The notes beneath the pieces were generated by a model. It was not told where the DNA came from and searched no databases. It was given only the letters and a program-made list of their open reading frames with translations. Both the position numbers and the translations under genes were made by a program. From positions 2,232,001-2,296,000 of the forward strand of contig JAXMAE010000001.1 in NCBI GenBank assembly GCA_046350495.1: 64,000 bases of DNA, given 5' to 3'. The stretch is from JAEUIT01 sp046350495 (GTDB taxonomy: Bacteria > Planctomycetota > Phycisphaerae > Phycisphaerales > SM1A02). Each line of letters begins with the position of its first letter. The stretch's first letter is position 1. Below, piece by piece: positions 18,538-26,817 of the stretch.

Positions 18538-18852
18538 ATGACAGGGACTGGCGGCAAGATTCGAATCCGCATGGAGGCCTACGACCACCAGGCGCTCGAC
18601 GCGTCGGCGCGCGAGATCGTCGATCACGCGAAGCGCACCGGCGCCCGCGTTGCCGGTCCCGTTCCGCTTCCCACGCGGCGCGAGATCTACACGGTCAATC
18701 GCAGCCCGTTCATTGACAAGAAGAGCCGTGAACAGTTCGAGATCCGCACGCACAAGCGCATCATCGACATCACGGAACCGAATCACCGCACCGTCGAGGC
18801 GCTCAATCGCCTCGTCGTCCCGGCCGGCGTCTTCGTCCGGATCAAGGCGTAA
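18538..18852 (+). CDS. rpsJ: 30S ribosomal protein S10
   Basis: 104 aa, normal length. Carries IRIRMEAYDHQALD, GPVPLPTRREIYTVNRSP and THKRIIDI, the S10 signatures. Also a NusB partner in antitermination in other bacteria. ATG 18538 is preceded by AAGGAT; an in-frame GTG at 18466 lies inside the leader hairpin and is rejected. First gene of the cluster, but a terminator-like hairpin follows it. Confidence 0.97.
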   Translation: MTGTGGKIRIRMEAYDHQALDASAREIVDHAKRTGARVAGPVPLPTRREIYTVNRSPFIDKKSREQFEIRTHKRIIDITEPNHRTVEALNRLVVPAGVFVRIKA

Positions 18853-18866
18853 CAGGAATTTCCACT

Positions 18867-18902
18867 CGGCCTAGGCGCGCACGCCTAGGCCGATCTCTTT
18901 TT
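18867..18902 (+). terminator. Intrinsic terminator-like hairpin between rpsJ and rplC
   Basis: Arms 18867-18877 and 18882-18892 pair perfectly over 11 bp with a 4-base loop (CGCA), followed by ATCTCTTTTT. This has every feature of a rho-independent terminator, 14 bases after the rpsJ stop. It sits inside what is usually one operon, so it may act as an attenuator, or rplC may have its own promoter in the 207 bases that follow. Confidence 0.7.
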
Positions 18903-19099
18903 CGAATCGTGCGTCAACATCGTCATCCGATCGTCGCGAAGCGATCGGACCTCACCGCAAGATCACGTCGGCCGAGACCGACCTCTGATCAGAACCCCTC
19001 GTCGAGAATCGCCCGGAAACACTGGAAACGCAGGCGTATCGCGTCACCCGACGCCGCCGCACTCCACCGTGCATCGCTCGACCGACTCTGGACTGACCC

Positions 19100-19807
19100 A
19101 TGGCCGCAGCACCACGCGTAGCGCTGATTGGAAAGAAGATCGGCATGACCCGGTACTTCACGACCGACGGCAAGAACGTCCCCGTCACCATCGTGCAGGC
19201 GGGGCCGTGCGTGGTCACGCAGGTCAAGACCGCCGACAAGCACGGCTATAGCGCGGTGCAGATCGGCATGGACGACGTGAAGGCTCGTCGTTCGACGATG
19301 CCCGAGATCGGTCACGACGCGAAGGCCGGCACGTCGCCAAAGCGAATTCACCGCGAGTTCCGGTGCGCTGATGACGGCGAAGCCGGCAACTACACCGCGG
19401 GCCAGGTGCTCACGGTGGCCGCGCTCGACGGCGTGAAGTTCATCGACGTGATCGGTACGTCGAAGGGCAAGGGGTTCGCGGGCCAGATGAAGCGCCACAA
19501 CTTCAAGGGCATGTGCGCTTCGCACGGTACCGAGCGCAAGCACCGCACGGGCGGTAGCATCGGTTCGCACGGTACCGACCGTGGCCACGGTGCAAAGATC
19601 AAGAAGGGTAAGCGCATGGCGGGACACTTGGGGAGCGAGCAGGTGACCGTTCGCAGCCTCGACGTGGTGGCCGCCGATGCGGAAAAGAATCTTCTCCTCG
19701 TCAAGGGCGCAGTGCCGGGCGCCAATGACGGGTTCCTCGTGATCCGGCCTGCGAAGCGACTCTTCAAGTCAAAGGCTCGAATTCAGGCCGGTGGTGACAC
19801 CAAGTAA
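19100..19807 (+). CDS. rplC: 50S ribosomal protein L3
   Basis: 235 aa. GKKIGMTRYF at the N-terminus; GTSKGKGFAGQMKRHNF and GSIGSHGTDRG in the core loop that reaches the peptidyl-transferase centre; GHLGSEQVTVRSLDV in the C-terminal barrel. Slightly longer than the usual 205-215. Separated by 247 bp from rpsJ and 263 bp from rplD, wide for this operon. The spacer before it holds a second 7-bp hairpin at 18927-18948; the one after it holds a 7-bp hairpin at 19879-19898. Confidence 0.97.
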   Translation: MAAAPRVALIGKKIGMTRYFTTDGKNVPVTIVQAGPCVVTQVKTADKHGYSAVQIGMDDVKARRSTMPEIGHDAKAGTSPKRIHREFRCADDGEAGNYTAGQVLTVAALDGVKFIDVIGTSKGKGFAGQMKRHNFKGMCASHGTERKHRTGGSIGSHGTDRGHGAKIKKGKRMAGHLGSEQVTVRSLDVVAADAEKNLLLVKGAVPGANDGFLVIRPAKRLFKSKARIQAGGDTK

Positions 19808-20070
19808 CTCGTGAGCGCGTCCGACGCGCCGCGACGACCGACCTGAATCGCCCAGAGGGCCGCGACCTCGCGCACCGCCCGTCCGTTGATCCGGACGGAA
19901 CGAACGACGAGAGTCTCGGAACCGCTCGGCGACGACAAGCAAGCGACCTGAGTCAACGGCTACCCCTCGCCATTTGTGATCGGCGAGCGGAGCCAGAGGC
20001 GAACTCGGCGGCCAACGCGGCCCATTCGACGGCTCCTCCCGTCACGCGTCGGCCACCCAAGGAACGAACC

Positions 20071-20757
20071 ATGATCTCTCTGCCGATCTACGACAAAAAC
20101 GGCAAGCAGATTGACACCTTGTCGATCGACGAGGCGAGCCTCGGCGGCACCATCCGCTACGCCCTCCTCAAGCAAGCCTACGTCATCACGCACGGCAACC
20201 AGCATCAGAGCTCCGCCCGCACGAAGTCGCGTGGCATGGTGCACGGCTCGACGCGAAAGCTCTACAAGCAGAAGGGCACCGGCAACGCTCGCGCCGGTGC
20301 CGTCCGCACGCCCATCCGCAAGGGTGGCGGCGTTGCATTCCCGAAGACCCGCGATCGCGAGTCGATGCGCACGAGCCTCAGCAAGACGTCGCGTCGTCTT
20401 GCGAATCGGAACGCGCTCCTCGCCAAGCTCGTCGACGGCGAAGTGAAGTGCTTCGCCGATCTCGGCTTCACCGCGCCGAAGACCAGCGACTTCGCCTCGC
20501 TGATGAAGGCCGTCGGCATCGACCGCACGTGCCTCGTCGCCGTCGACGGGAAGAATCGCAATGCGATCCTCTCGGCCCGGAACATCGACGGCGTCGACGT
20601 CTGCCGCATCGAGCAGCTCAACGCCTTCGAGATGCTGAACCACCGTTACCTCGTTGTCGACAAGGCTTCGCTCAAGAGCTTCCTCGACGAGTCGTGCTTC
20701 GTCGCCGACGGCGTCGCCGCGAAGCCCGCCACTCGTAAGGCCAAGGAGGTCGCCTGA
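20071..20757 (+). CDS. rplD: 50S ribosomal protein L4
   Basis: 228 aa. The conserved loop is clear: RTKSRGMVHGSTRKLYKQKG then GNARAGAVRTPIRKGGG. In other bacteria L4 represses its own operon by binding the S10 leader. Start has AAGGAA upstream. The stop overlaps the rplW start (TGATG). Confidence 0.97.
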   Translation: MISLPIYDKNGKQIDTLSIDEASLGGTIRYALLKQAYVITHGNQHQSSARTKSRGMVHGSTRKLYKQKGTGNARAGAVRTPIRKGGGVAFPKTRDRESMRTSLSKTSRRLANRNALLAKLVDGEVKCFADLGFTAPKTSDFASLMKAVGIDRTCLVAVDGKNRNAILSARNIDGVDVCRIEQLNAFEMLNHRYLVVDKASLKSFLDESCFVADGVAAKPATRKAKEVA

Positions 20758-21035
20758 TGCTTCCCCTCCACGTCATCAAGAGACCGCTCGTGACCGAGAA
20801 GGTCACCTGGGCGTCGAACGAGCAGAACCGCTACGCGTTCGCCGTCGATCCTCGCGCGACCAAGACCGACATCAAGGACGCGATCCAGCACATCTACAAG
20901 GTGCGCGTCCTCTCGGTGAGCACGCAGAATCGCAAGGCTCGCGATCGCCGCTATCGCTACGGCCTCACGCCGGGCAAGACCACCAAGCGGGCGATCGTGC
21001 GGATTCACCCGGAGGACAAGATTGAACTCTTCTGA
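20757..21035 (+). CDS. rplW: 50S ribosomal protein L23
   Basis: 92 aa, normal. KRPLVTEKVTWASNEQNRYAF and DIKDAIQHIYKVRV are typical. L23 lines the exit tunnel and is the docking site for trigger factor and SRP. Its stop codon lies inside the first unit of a tandem hairpin repeat. Confidence 0.96.
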   Translation: MLPLHVIKRPLVTEKVTWASNEQNRYAFAVDPRATKTDIKDAIQHIYKVRVLSVSTQNRKARDRRYRYGLTPGKTTKRAIVRIHPEDKIELF

Positions 21036-21118
21036 GTCGGCCCCCTCCGGGGCCGAGGGTCTGAGTCGGCCCCCTCCGGGGCCGAGGGTCTGAGTCGGCC
21101 CCCTCCGGGCCTGAGGGC
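21032..21118 (+). repeat. Three tandem 29-bp hairpin repeats after rplW
   Basis: Units 21032-21060, 21061-21089 (identical) and 21090-21118 (diverged at the 3' end). Each perfect unit contains an 8-bp stem, TCGGCCCC pairing with GGGGCCGA, around a CTCC loop. The first unit begins with the stop codon region of rplW, so the array extends the end of that transcript section. No T-run follows. Confidence 0.9.
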
Positions 21119-21223
21119 CGCATCGGCGGCCTGGCTTGGGTGTGATTGACGGAGTTGAGTGACGCCGCGATGCGGCTTCCTTGGACTCGCGGTACGAAAA
21201 GTTAGAAAACGATCGGATCAAAC

Positions 21224-22078
21224 ATGGCTATCCGAATTTACAAGCCTGTCACGAATGGACGCCGGAACGCGTCGGTGAACCTCCACGCGGAGGTCACCAA
21301 GAAGCGTCCCGAGAAGCGGCTCCTCAAGCCGCTCCCGAAGTCCGGTGCCCGCAACGTGCAGGGCAAGGTCACGATCCTGGGCATGGCCGGCGGTCACAAG
21401 CGCCGCTATCGCAAGATCGACTTCAAGCGCAACCGCGACGACGTGGTGGCGCTCGTCGTGGGGATCGAGTACGACCCCAATCGCTCGGCGCACATCGCCC
21501 TGGTGAAATACCCCGACGGCGAGCTTCGCTACATCCTGTCGCCGAAGGGCCTCAAGGTTGGCGACGAGCTGATGAGCTCGGACAAGCCGATCGATCCGAA
21601 GCCCGGCAACTGCATGCCGCTGAAGCACATCCCGACGGGTCTCGCGATTCACTGCATCGAGATGCGTCCGGGCGCCGGCGGCGTCCTCTGCCGTTCCGCG
21701 GGCATGGCCGGTCGGCTCACCAACAAGGAAGGCCGCTGGGCGACCTTCGTGTTGCCGTCGGGCGAAATTCGCCAGGTGTCGATGGAAAGCCGCGCGACCG
21801 TCGGCGAAGTCGGCAACGCCGATCACGCCAACGTCGTGATCGGTAAGGCTGGCCGCAATCGTTGGCTCGGCAAGCGACCCAGCACCCGCGGCATCGCGAT
21901 GTGCCACCACCAGCACCCGCACGGCGGCGGCTCGGGTCGTTCGAAGGGTGGACAGGAGCCATCGAACTCGTCCGGTACGCAAGCCAAGGGCGGCCGCACG
22001 CGCCGCTACGGCAAGTCGTCGGACGAGCGGATCATTCGTCGTCGTCGCAGCGTGCGTTACGGCCAGTTGAAGCTCTAA
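21224..22078 (+). CDS. rplB: 50S ribosomal protein L2
   Basis: 284 aa. Contacts the peptidyl-transferase centre and bridges the subunits. GGGHKRRYRKIDF-like (AGGHKRRYRKIDFKR), AGRNRWLGKRPSTRGIAM and HPHGGGSGRSKGG are visible. The tip loop reads HHQHPHGGG where most bacteria have PVDHPHGGGEGR, so the Asp before the conserved His is Gln. The following segment (GQEPSNSSGTQAKGG) is also divergent. Confidence 0.96.
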   Translation: MAIRIYKPVTNGRRNASVNLHAEVTKKRPEKRLLKPLPKSGARNVQGKVTILGMAGGHKRRYRKIDFKRNRDDVVALVVGIEYDPNRSAHIALVKYPDGELRYILSPKGLKVGDELMSSDKPIDPKPGNCMPLKHIPTGLAIHCIEMRPGAGGVLCRSAGMAGRLTNKEGRWATFVLPSGEIRQVSMESRATVGEVGNADHANVVIGKAGRNRWLGKRPSTRGIAMCHHQHPHGGGSGRSKGGQEPSNSSGTQAKGGRTRRYGKSSDERIIRRRRSVRYGQLKL

Positions 22079-22146
22079 GCAACGAGTTCTCCGCGGCGAG
22101 CGCGACAGACGCGCTCGTATCGCCTGATCCCCTGAAGGACGAACAG

Positions 22147-22443
22147 ATGTCCAGATCGCTGAAGAAAGGTCCTTACGTCGACGAGAAGCTCTACCGCAAG
22201 GTCGAGAAGATGTCGCAAGGCGGAAAGCGCGCCCCGATCAAGACGTGGGCTCGTGCGTGCACCGTCGTGCCCGAGTTCGTCGGCCACACGTTCCAGGTGC
22301 ACAACGGCCGCACGTTCCTCGAAGTGTTCTGCACCGAGGACATGGTCGGTCACAAGCTGGGCGAGTTCTCCCACACCCGCATGTTCCGCGGTCATACCAA
22401 CAAGAAGGAAGCGATCAAGGGTGGCGAGAAGGTCGGCGAGTAA
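22147..22443 (+). CDS. rpsS: 30S ribosomal protein S19
   Basis: 98 aa. SRSLKKGPYVDEKLYRKVE, HNGRTFLEVF, MVGHKLGEFSHTR and FRGHTNKK match the family. Start follows GAAGGACGAACAG. Forms the head of the 30S subunit with S13. Confidence 0.96.
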   Translation: MSRSLKKGPYVDEKLYRKVEKMSQGGKRAPIKTWARACTVVPEFVGHTFQVHNGRTFLEVFCTEDMVGHKLGEFSHTRMFRGHTNKKEAIKGGEKVGE

Positions 22444-22517
22444 TCGCATACCTCGGCACCCCGGATCGAGCCCCCCAAACGATCGCAGCCAATCACGATC
22501 GAACCCAGGACTGAACC

Positions 22518-22847
22518 ATGGCCTACAGAGCTTGCCATCGCTTCGCCCGCATCGCCCCGCGGAAGGCGCGTCTGGTCGCTGACCTCATCCGAGGTCAGCC
22601 CATCGACGTCGCCATCACCGCGCTGAGCTTTTCGAAGCGGCGCGGCGCGTACTTCGTCAAGGGCGTTCTGAAGAGCGCCATCGCCAACGCGCAGGACAAG
22701 GATGTCGAGACGGCTCGTCTCTACGTCAGCGAGTCGCGCGTCGACGAAGGTCCGACTATCAAGCGTTTCCAGCCCAAGGACCGCGGTCGTTCGCACCCGA
22801 TCCTCAAGCGCACCAGCCACATCCACGTCGCCGTCGACGTTCGCTGA
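22518..22847 (+). CDS. rplV: 50S ribosomal protein L22
   Basis: 109 aa. FARIAPRKARLVADLIRGQP, YFVKGVLKSAIANAQ and PKDRGRSHPILKRTSHI show the tunnel-lining beta hairpin. Normal length and order after rpsS. Confidence 0.96.
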   Translation: MAYRACHRFARIAPRKARLVADLIRGQPIDVAITALSFSKRRGAYFVKGVLKSAIANAQDKDVETARLYVSESRVDEGPTIKRFQPKDRGRSHPILKRTSHIHVAVDVR

Positions 22848-22895
22848 CGTCTCGAACTTCGATCCAACCGGATCACCCTCTCTCGGATCATCTCC

Positions 22896-23600
22896 ATGGG
22901 ACAGAAGACCCATCCATTCGGCTTCCGCGTCGGCGTCACCGAAGCGCACAAGTCGCGTTGGTTCGCGCCCAAGGCGCTCTTTGGCGAGTTGCTTGTCGAG
23001 GACTTCAAGATCCGCAAGTACCTCAACAAGCGACTGAACGGCACGCCGCCGTACGCGGCCGTGTCGGACATCCTCATCGAGCGCACCCGCGAGGAGCTCA
23101 CGGTCATCATCAAGACCGCGCGCCCGGGCACCGTGGTGGGTCTGAAGGGGACCGGCGTCGAGCAGCTCACGACCGACCTCCAGGCGCTCACCGGGCGCAA
23201 GGTGGCGATCAAGGTCGTCGAGATCAAGAACCCCGAGATCGACGCGAAGCTCATCGGCGAGACGATCGCGGAGCAACTGAAGAAGCGGGCGAACTTCCGC
23301 CGCGTCTTGAAGCAGCGCGCTGAATCGGCGATGCAGAACGGCGCCAAGGGCGTTCGCATCCAGATCTCCGGCCGCCTCGGCGGCGCGGAAATGAGCCGAA
23401 CCCTGGACACGCGTCTCGGATCGATCCCGCTGTCGACGCTCCAGGCGAACGTCGACTACGCACTGTCGGAGAGCTACACGACCTACGGCGCCATCGGCGT
23501 CAAGGTCTGGGTGTTCAAGGGTCTGTACAGCCAGCACGACGAGGACCAGACGGCGTCGTCCGCCGCCGGCGGTCGCGCTCGTGCCCGCGGTCGACGTTGA
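22896..23600 (+). CDS. rpsC: 30S ribosomal protein S3
   Basis: 234 aa. MGQKTHPFGFRVGVTEAHKSR at the N-terminus; KH domain with RPGTVVGLKGTGVEQL where GxxG lines the mRNA entry; C-terminal domain with GAEMSRTLDTRLGSIPLSTL and GVKVWVFKG. The tail is Arg/Ala/Gly-rich. A 9-bp hairpin with one bulge (23614-23636) lies in the 142-bp spacer that follows. Confidence 0.96.
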   Translation: MGQKTHPFGFRVGVTEAHKSRWFAPKALFGELLVEDFKIRKYLNKRLNGTPPYAAVSDILIERTREELTVIIKTARPGTVVGLKGTGVEQLTTDLQALTGRKVAIKVVEIKNPEIDAKLIGETIAEQLKKRANFRRVLKQRAESAMQNGAKGVRIQISGRLGGAEMSRTLDTRLGSIPLSTLQANVDYALSESYTTYGAIGVKVWVFKGLYSQHDEDQTASSAAGGRARARGRR

Positions 23601-23742
23601 TCGCGGCGCTAGGGGCCCGTCGAGTGCGACGAGGCCGAGCTAAGAAGCCGCAAGTGGCGCCGCGAACGGCTCCGCAAGGTCTCGTGAGTCCAGTTCTGCA
23701 CGATCGATTGAGTTTGGCCAGTGATTCAGGAGTGATTCCCCC

Positions 23743-24165
23743 ATGTCTTCCCTGATGCCGAAGCGAGTGAAGTACCGCAAGCAGCAGCGCGGCAAGATGC
23801 GCGGCAATGCGACGCGCGGCAATTACGTCTCGTTCGGCGAGTACGGACTGCAAGCGCTCGAGACCTGCTGGGTCACGGCGCGTCAGCTCGACGCCGGCCG
23901 TGTCGCCGCTCAGCACTTCCTCCGTCGCCAAGGCAAGATCTACATTCGCGTCTTCCCGGACAAGCCCATCTCCAAGAAGCCGCTCGAGACTCGTATGGGT
24001 ACGGGTAAGGCGGACGTCGAGTACTGGGCGGCGTGCGTGAAGCCCGGGACGATCCTCTTCGAGATCGCGGGTGTTCCCGAGGATCTGGCGAAGCAGGCGT
24101 TCGCCCGCATTGCCTACAAGATGCCCATTCGTTGTCGCTTCGTGGGTCGACGCTTCGCCGTCTAA
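23743..24165 (+). CDS. rplP: 50S ribosomal protein L16
   Basis: 140 aa. LMPKRVKYRKQQRG, FGEYGLQALE and ETRMGTGKADVEYW identify L16, which helps position A-site tRNA. Start is preceded by a good AGGAGTG. Confidence 0.97.
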   Translation: MSSLMPKRVKYRKQQRGKMRGNATRGNYVSFGEYGLQALETCWVTARQLDAGRVAAQHFLRRQGKIYIRVFPDKPISKKPLETRMGTGKADVEYWAACVKPGTILFEIAGVPEDLAKQAFARIAYKMPIRCRFVGRRFAV

Positions 24166-24230
24166 ACGAACCGACGCGCCGAGGCGGCGCCGAACCAAAC
24201 ACCGCATACACACGACTTAGGACGAGACAT

Positions 24231-24467
24231 ATGAAGGCCGGCGAAGTCCACAAGCTGACGGAAGAAGAACTTAAGGTCGAGGCGAACCGCCTCCGCCGGA
24301 AGTTGTTCGACTTGCGCACGCAGACCATCACCGAGAAGATCGGCGACACCTCGCAGTTCAAGAAGAATCGGAAGGACCTCGCTCGCGTCCTCACCGAAGC
24401 CAACGGCCGTCGCGCGAAGGCCGCAAACAAGACCTCGAGCGGCAGCCAGAAGGCGGGAGCCAACTGA
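24231..24467 (+). CDS. rpmC: 50S ribosomal protein L29
   Basis: 78 aa. MKAGEVHKLTEEELKVEANR and KLFDLRTQ then KKNRKDLARVLTE are typical of this two-helix tunnel-exit protein. The last 20 residues are a low-complexity Ala/Lys/Ser tail. The stop is one base before the rpsQ ATG. Confidence 0.94.
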   Translation: MKAGEVHKLTEEELKVEANRLRRKLFDLRTQTITEKIGDTSQFKKNRKDLARVLTEANGRRAKAANKTSSGSQKAGAN

Positions 24468-24468
24468 C

Positions 24469-24777
24469 ATGAAGGACCGCACCACGATCACGGTTCCCAA
24501 GGACAGCCCGCGTCGCATCGGCGTCGTCGAGGGCGACAAGGTCTCCAAGACCCGCAAGGTCGTCATTCCCTTCGCGAGCAAGCACGCGAAGTACGGCAAG
24601 TACATCCGCAAGCGCATCGTGCTTCACGTCCACGACGAGAAGAACGAGTCGCACTTGGGAGACCGCGTGGAGATCGCCGAGTGCCGGCCGATCTCGCGCA
24701 CCAAGCGCTGGATCCTCGTCCGCGTCGTGACCCGCGGCGAGGGCAAGCTCGACACCGTGTTCGGAGAGAACGCCTAA
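24469..24777 (+). CDS. rpsQ: 30S ribosomal protein S17
   Basis: 102 aa. GVVEGDKVSKTRKVVI, HAKYGKYIRKR and GDRVEIAECRPISRTKRW show the OB-fold S17. Directly follows rpmC. Confidence 0.95.
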   Translation: MKDRTTITVPKDSPRRIGVVEGDKVSKTRKVVIPFASKHAKYGKYIRKRIVLHVHDEKNESHLGDRVEIAECRPISRTKRWILVRVVTRGEGKLDTVFGENA

Positions 24778-24882
24778 GGTCGCGCCGGCGGCTCGACCCC
24801 ACGTGTCCTCCGCTCCGTTCCAATCGTTTGACGAACCGCTCGCTCGGCGTCTGACCGAGCCGACCGGAAAAAGGCAACAGCC

Positions 24883-25269
24883 ATGATCCAGAAAGAATCA
24901 CGACTCGAGGTAGCTGACAACAGCGGCGCGAAGGTGGCGTCGGTGATCGGCGTCCTCGGCTCCTCGACCGCCCGCGGCAAGTTCACCCGACTTCAGATGG
25001 GCGTCGGCGACCGCGTCGTCTGCGCCGTCAAGAAGGCCCTTCCGAACTCGGACGTGAAGGCCGGCGACAAGGTCCAGGCCGTCATCGTCCGCTGCAAGTA
25101 TCCGACGCGGCGCGAGGATGGTTCGTACGTGCGATTCGACTCGAACGCGTGCGTGCTGATCGACAAGGAAGGCAATCCGCGCGGTACCCGCATCTTCGGG
25201 GCCGTGGCTCGCGAGCTTCGCGAGAAGAACTACATGAAGATCGTGTCGCTCGCGACGGAGGTGGTCTGA
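24883..25269 (+). CDS. rplN: 50S ribosomal protein L14
   Basis: 128 aa. MIQKESRLEVADNSGAKVAS, VKKALPNSDVKAGD, FDSNACVLIDKEGNPRGTRI and EKNYMKIVSLA. The stop overlaps the rplX start (TGATG). Confidence 0.97.
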   Translation: MIQKESRLEVADNSGAKVASVIGVLGSSTARGKFTRLQMGVGDRVVCAVKKALPNSDVKAGDKVQAVIVRCKYPTRREDGSYVRFDSNACVLIDKEGNPRGTRIFGAVARELREKNYMKIVSLATEVV

Positions 25270-25697
25270 TGCCGCGTCACGTCCGTAAGGGTGATCAGGT
25301 GATCGTCACCGCCGGCAACGACCGCGGGACGATCGGCGAGGTTCTCCGGGTCGTTGAAGACGGCGTGCGCGTCGTCGTCAAGGGCGTCAACGTTCGCACG
25401 AAGCACCTCAAGCCGACGCAGCAGCGCCCGCAGGGTGCGGTTGTCCGTCAGGAGATGCCCATCCACGCGTCGAACGTGAGCCCGGTCGTTGACGGCAAGC
25501 CGTCGCGAGTTCGGTTCGAGACGAAGTCCGATGGCGCGAAGGTTCGGGTCGCCGTCCGCGGCGGCAAGGAACTGTCGGTGCTGCACGGTGCGCGCAGTGC
25601 TCCGTCAGCGCCGAAGTCCGACGCCAAGCCCACCAAGAAGACGGTTGCCACGGCGGCGAGCAAGCCTGCGAGCAAGACAGCGAAGACGAAGGCCTAA
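25269..25697 (+). CDS. rplX: 50S ribosomal protein L24 with Lys/Ala tail
   Basis: 142 aa against a usual 100-110. The KOW core is normal (HVRKGDQVIVTAGNDRGTIG, GVNVRTKHLKPTQ, PIHASNVSPV). The last 35-40 residues are a Lys/Ala/Thr/Ser tail (KPTKKTVATAASKPASKTAK) resembling histone H1-like tails. Coupled to rplN. Confidence 0.95.
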   Translation: MPRHVRKGDQVIVTAGNDRGTIGEVLRVVEDGVRVVVKGVNVRTKHLKPTQQRPQGAVVRQEMPIHASNVSPVVDGKPSRVRFETKSDGAKVRVAVRGGKELSVLHGARSAPSAPKSDAKPTKKTVATAASKPASKTAKTKA

Positions 25698-25734
25698 TCG
25701 CGCTCACGCGAGCCTTCGAATGAGGTAGATCCAC

Positions 25735-26340
25735 ATGGTTGCGACGAAGAACCCTCCGAAGAAGACCTATCCGCGCCTCCAGCAGCTCTATATGCAGCAG
25801 GTTGCGCCGAAGGCCATGCAGGAGTTCGGGCTCAAGAACCCGCACCAGATGCCGCGTCTCACGAAGATCGTGGTCAACGCTGGCGTCGGCAAGTTCCTTG
25901 AGAACCAGAAGCTGAAGCCCGAGATTCGCGACACCGTCATCTCGACGTTCAGCACGATCACGGGCCAGAAGCCCATCATGATCATCGCGAAGAAGTCGGT
26001 CGCGAACTTCAAGGTGCGCGAAGGCGCGCCCTCGGCATTCATGGTGACGCTCCGGCGCGACCGGATGTGGCACTTCCTCGATCGCCTCGTTCATCTCGCG
26101 ACGCCCCGTATCAAGGACTTCCGCGGCGTGAAGGACAAGGCCTTCGACAAGGCGGGCAACTACTCGTTCGGCTTGACCGAGCAAGCGGTCTGGCCCGAGA
26201 TCAACATGGCGAACGTGACGTTCAGCCACGGCATGCACATCACGCTCTGCTTCGCGAGCTCGAATCCGAAGATGAGCCGATTCGTGCTCGGAGAGCTCGG
26301 CATGCCGTTCGTGCGGCCCGAGGAGTCACGGAAGAAGTAA
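25735..26340 (+). CDS. rplE: 50S ribosomal protein L5
   Basis: 201 aa. KIVVNAGVGKFLENQKL, ITGQKPIMIIAKKSVANFKVR and the FRGV/YSFGLTEQ region identify L5, which binds 5S rRNA. A 14-base segment spanning the stop codon is repeated once, 18 bases downstream (26330-26343 and 26348-26361). Confidence 0.96.
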   Translation: MVATKNPPKKTYPRLQQLYMQQVAPKAMQEFGLKNPHQMPRLTKIVVNAGVGKFLENQKLKPEIRDTVISTFSTITGQKPIMIIAKKSVANFKVREGAPSAFMVTLRRDRMWHFLDRLVHLATPRIKDFRGVKDKAFDKAGNYSFGLTEQAVWPEINMANVTFSHGMHITLCFASSNPKMSRFVLGELGMPFVRPEESRKK

Positions 26341-26454
26341 CTGCCGAGGAAGAAGTAACTGACGACGAGGTAATCGCGAGGGACCGGCGCGAGTCAGCGG
26401 GCGAGATGAAGTCACCGCACTCGACTCGGGAGGAACCGACGTAAGGACGACCAC

Positions 26455-26640
26455 ATGGCGAGCAAGCGAACGTTCGAAAAGATGTCCAAGGCCCCGAAGT
26501 TCTCGACGCGCAAGCAGACCCGCTGCGAGATCACGGGACGAAAGCGCGGCGTGTACCGCAAGTTCCGCATCAGCCGCATCCTGCTCCGCGAGCTGGCGCT
26601 GAAGGGATACATCCCCGGGATGCGGAAGGCCAGCTGGTAA
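26455..26640 (+). CDS. rpsN: 30S ribosomal protein S14, short form lacking the zinc site
   Basis: 61 aa, exactly the length of zinc-type (type Z) S14, and colinear with it (TRCEITGRKRG, RKFRISRILLRELA, IPGMRKASW). The zinc-binding CxxC...CxxC is broken: Cys24 remains but the positions of Cys27, Cys40 and Cys43 are Thr, Ser and Leu. Zinc-free S14 proteins are usually the long, about 100-residue type. Flanked by spacers of 114 and 177 bp with no structure I can name. Confidence 0.95.
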   Translation: MASKRTFEKMSKAPKFSTRKQTRCEITGRKRGVYRKFRISRILLRELALKGYIPGMRKASW

Positions 26641-26817
26641 GGACAGTCGAACGAGCGTTCGTCGGCGAGTTCATCGGACTTCCGATGCCGTCCGCGACCG
26701 CCGAATCACCGCAAGACGACCGTACAACGATCGACGAACTAGACCGAAGTGCGCCCGAACGCGGCGCCTACGACCCGACGGGCGTGAGGCACCGAACGGC
26801 GGGTGACGGAGCGAACG

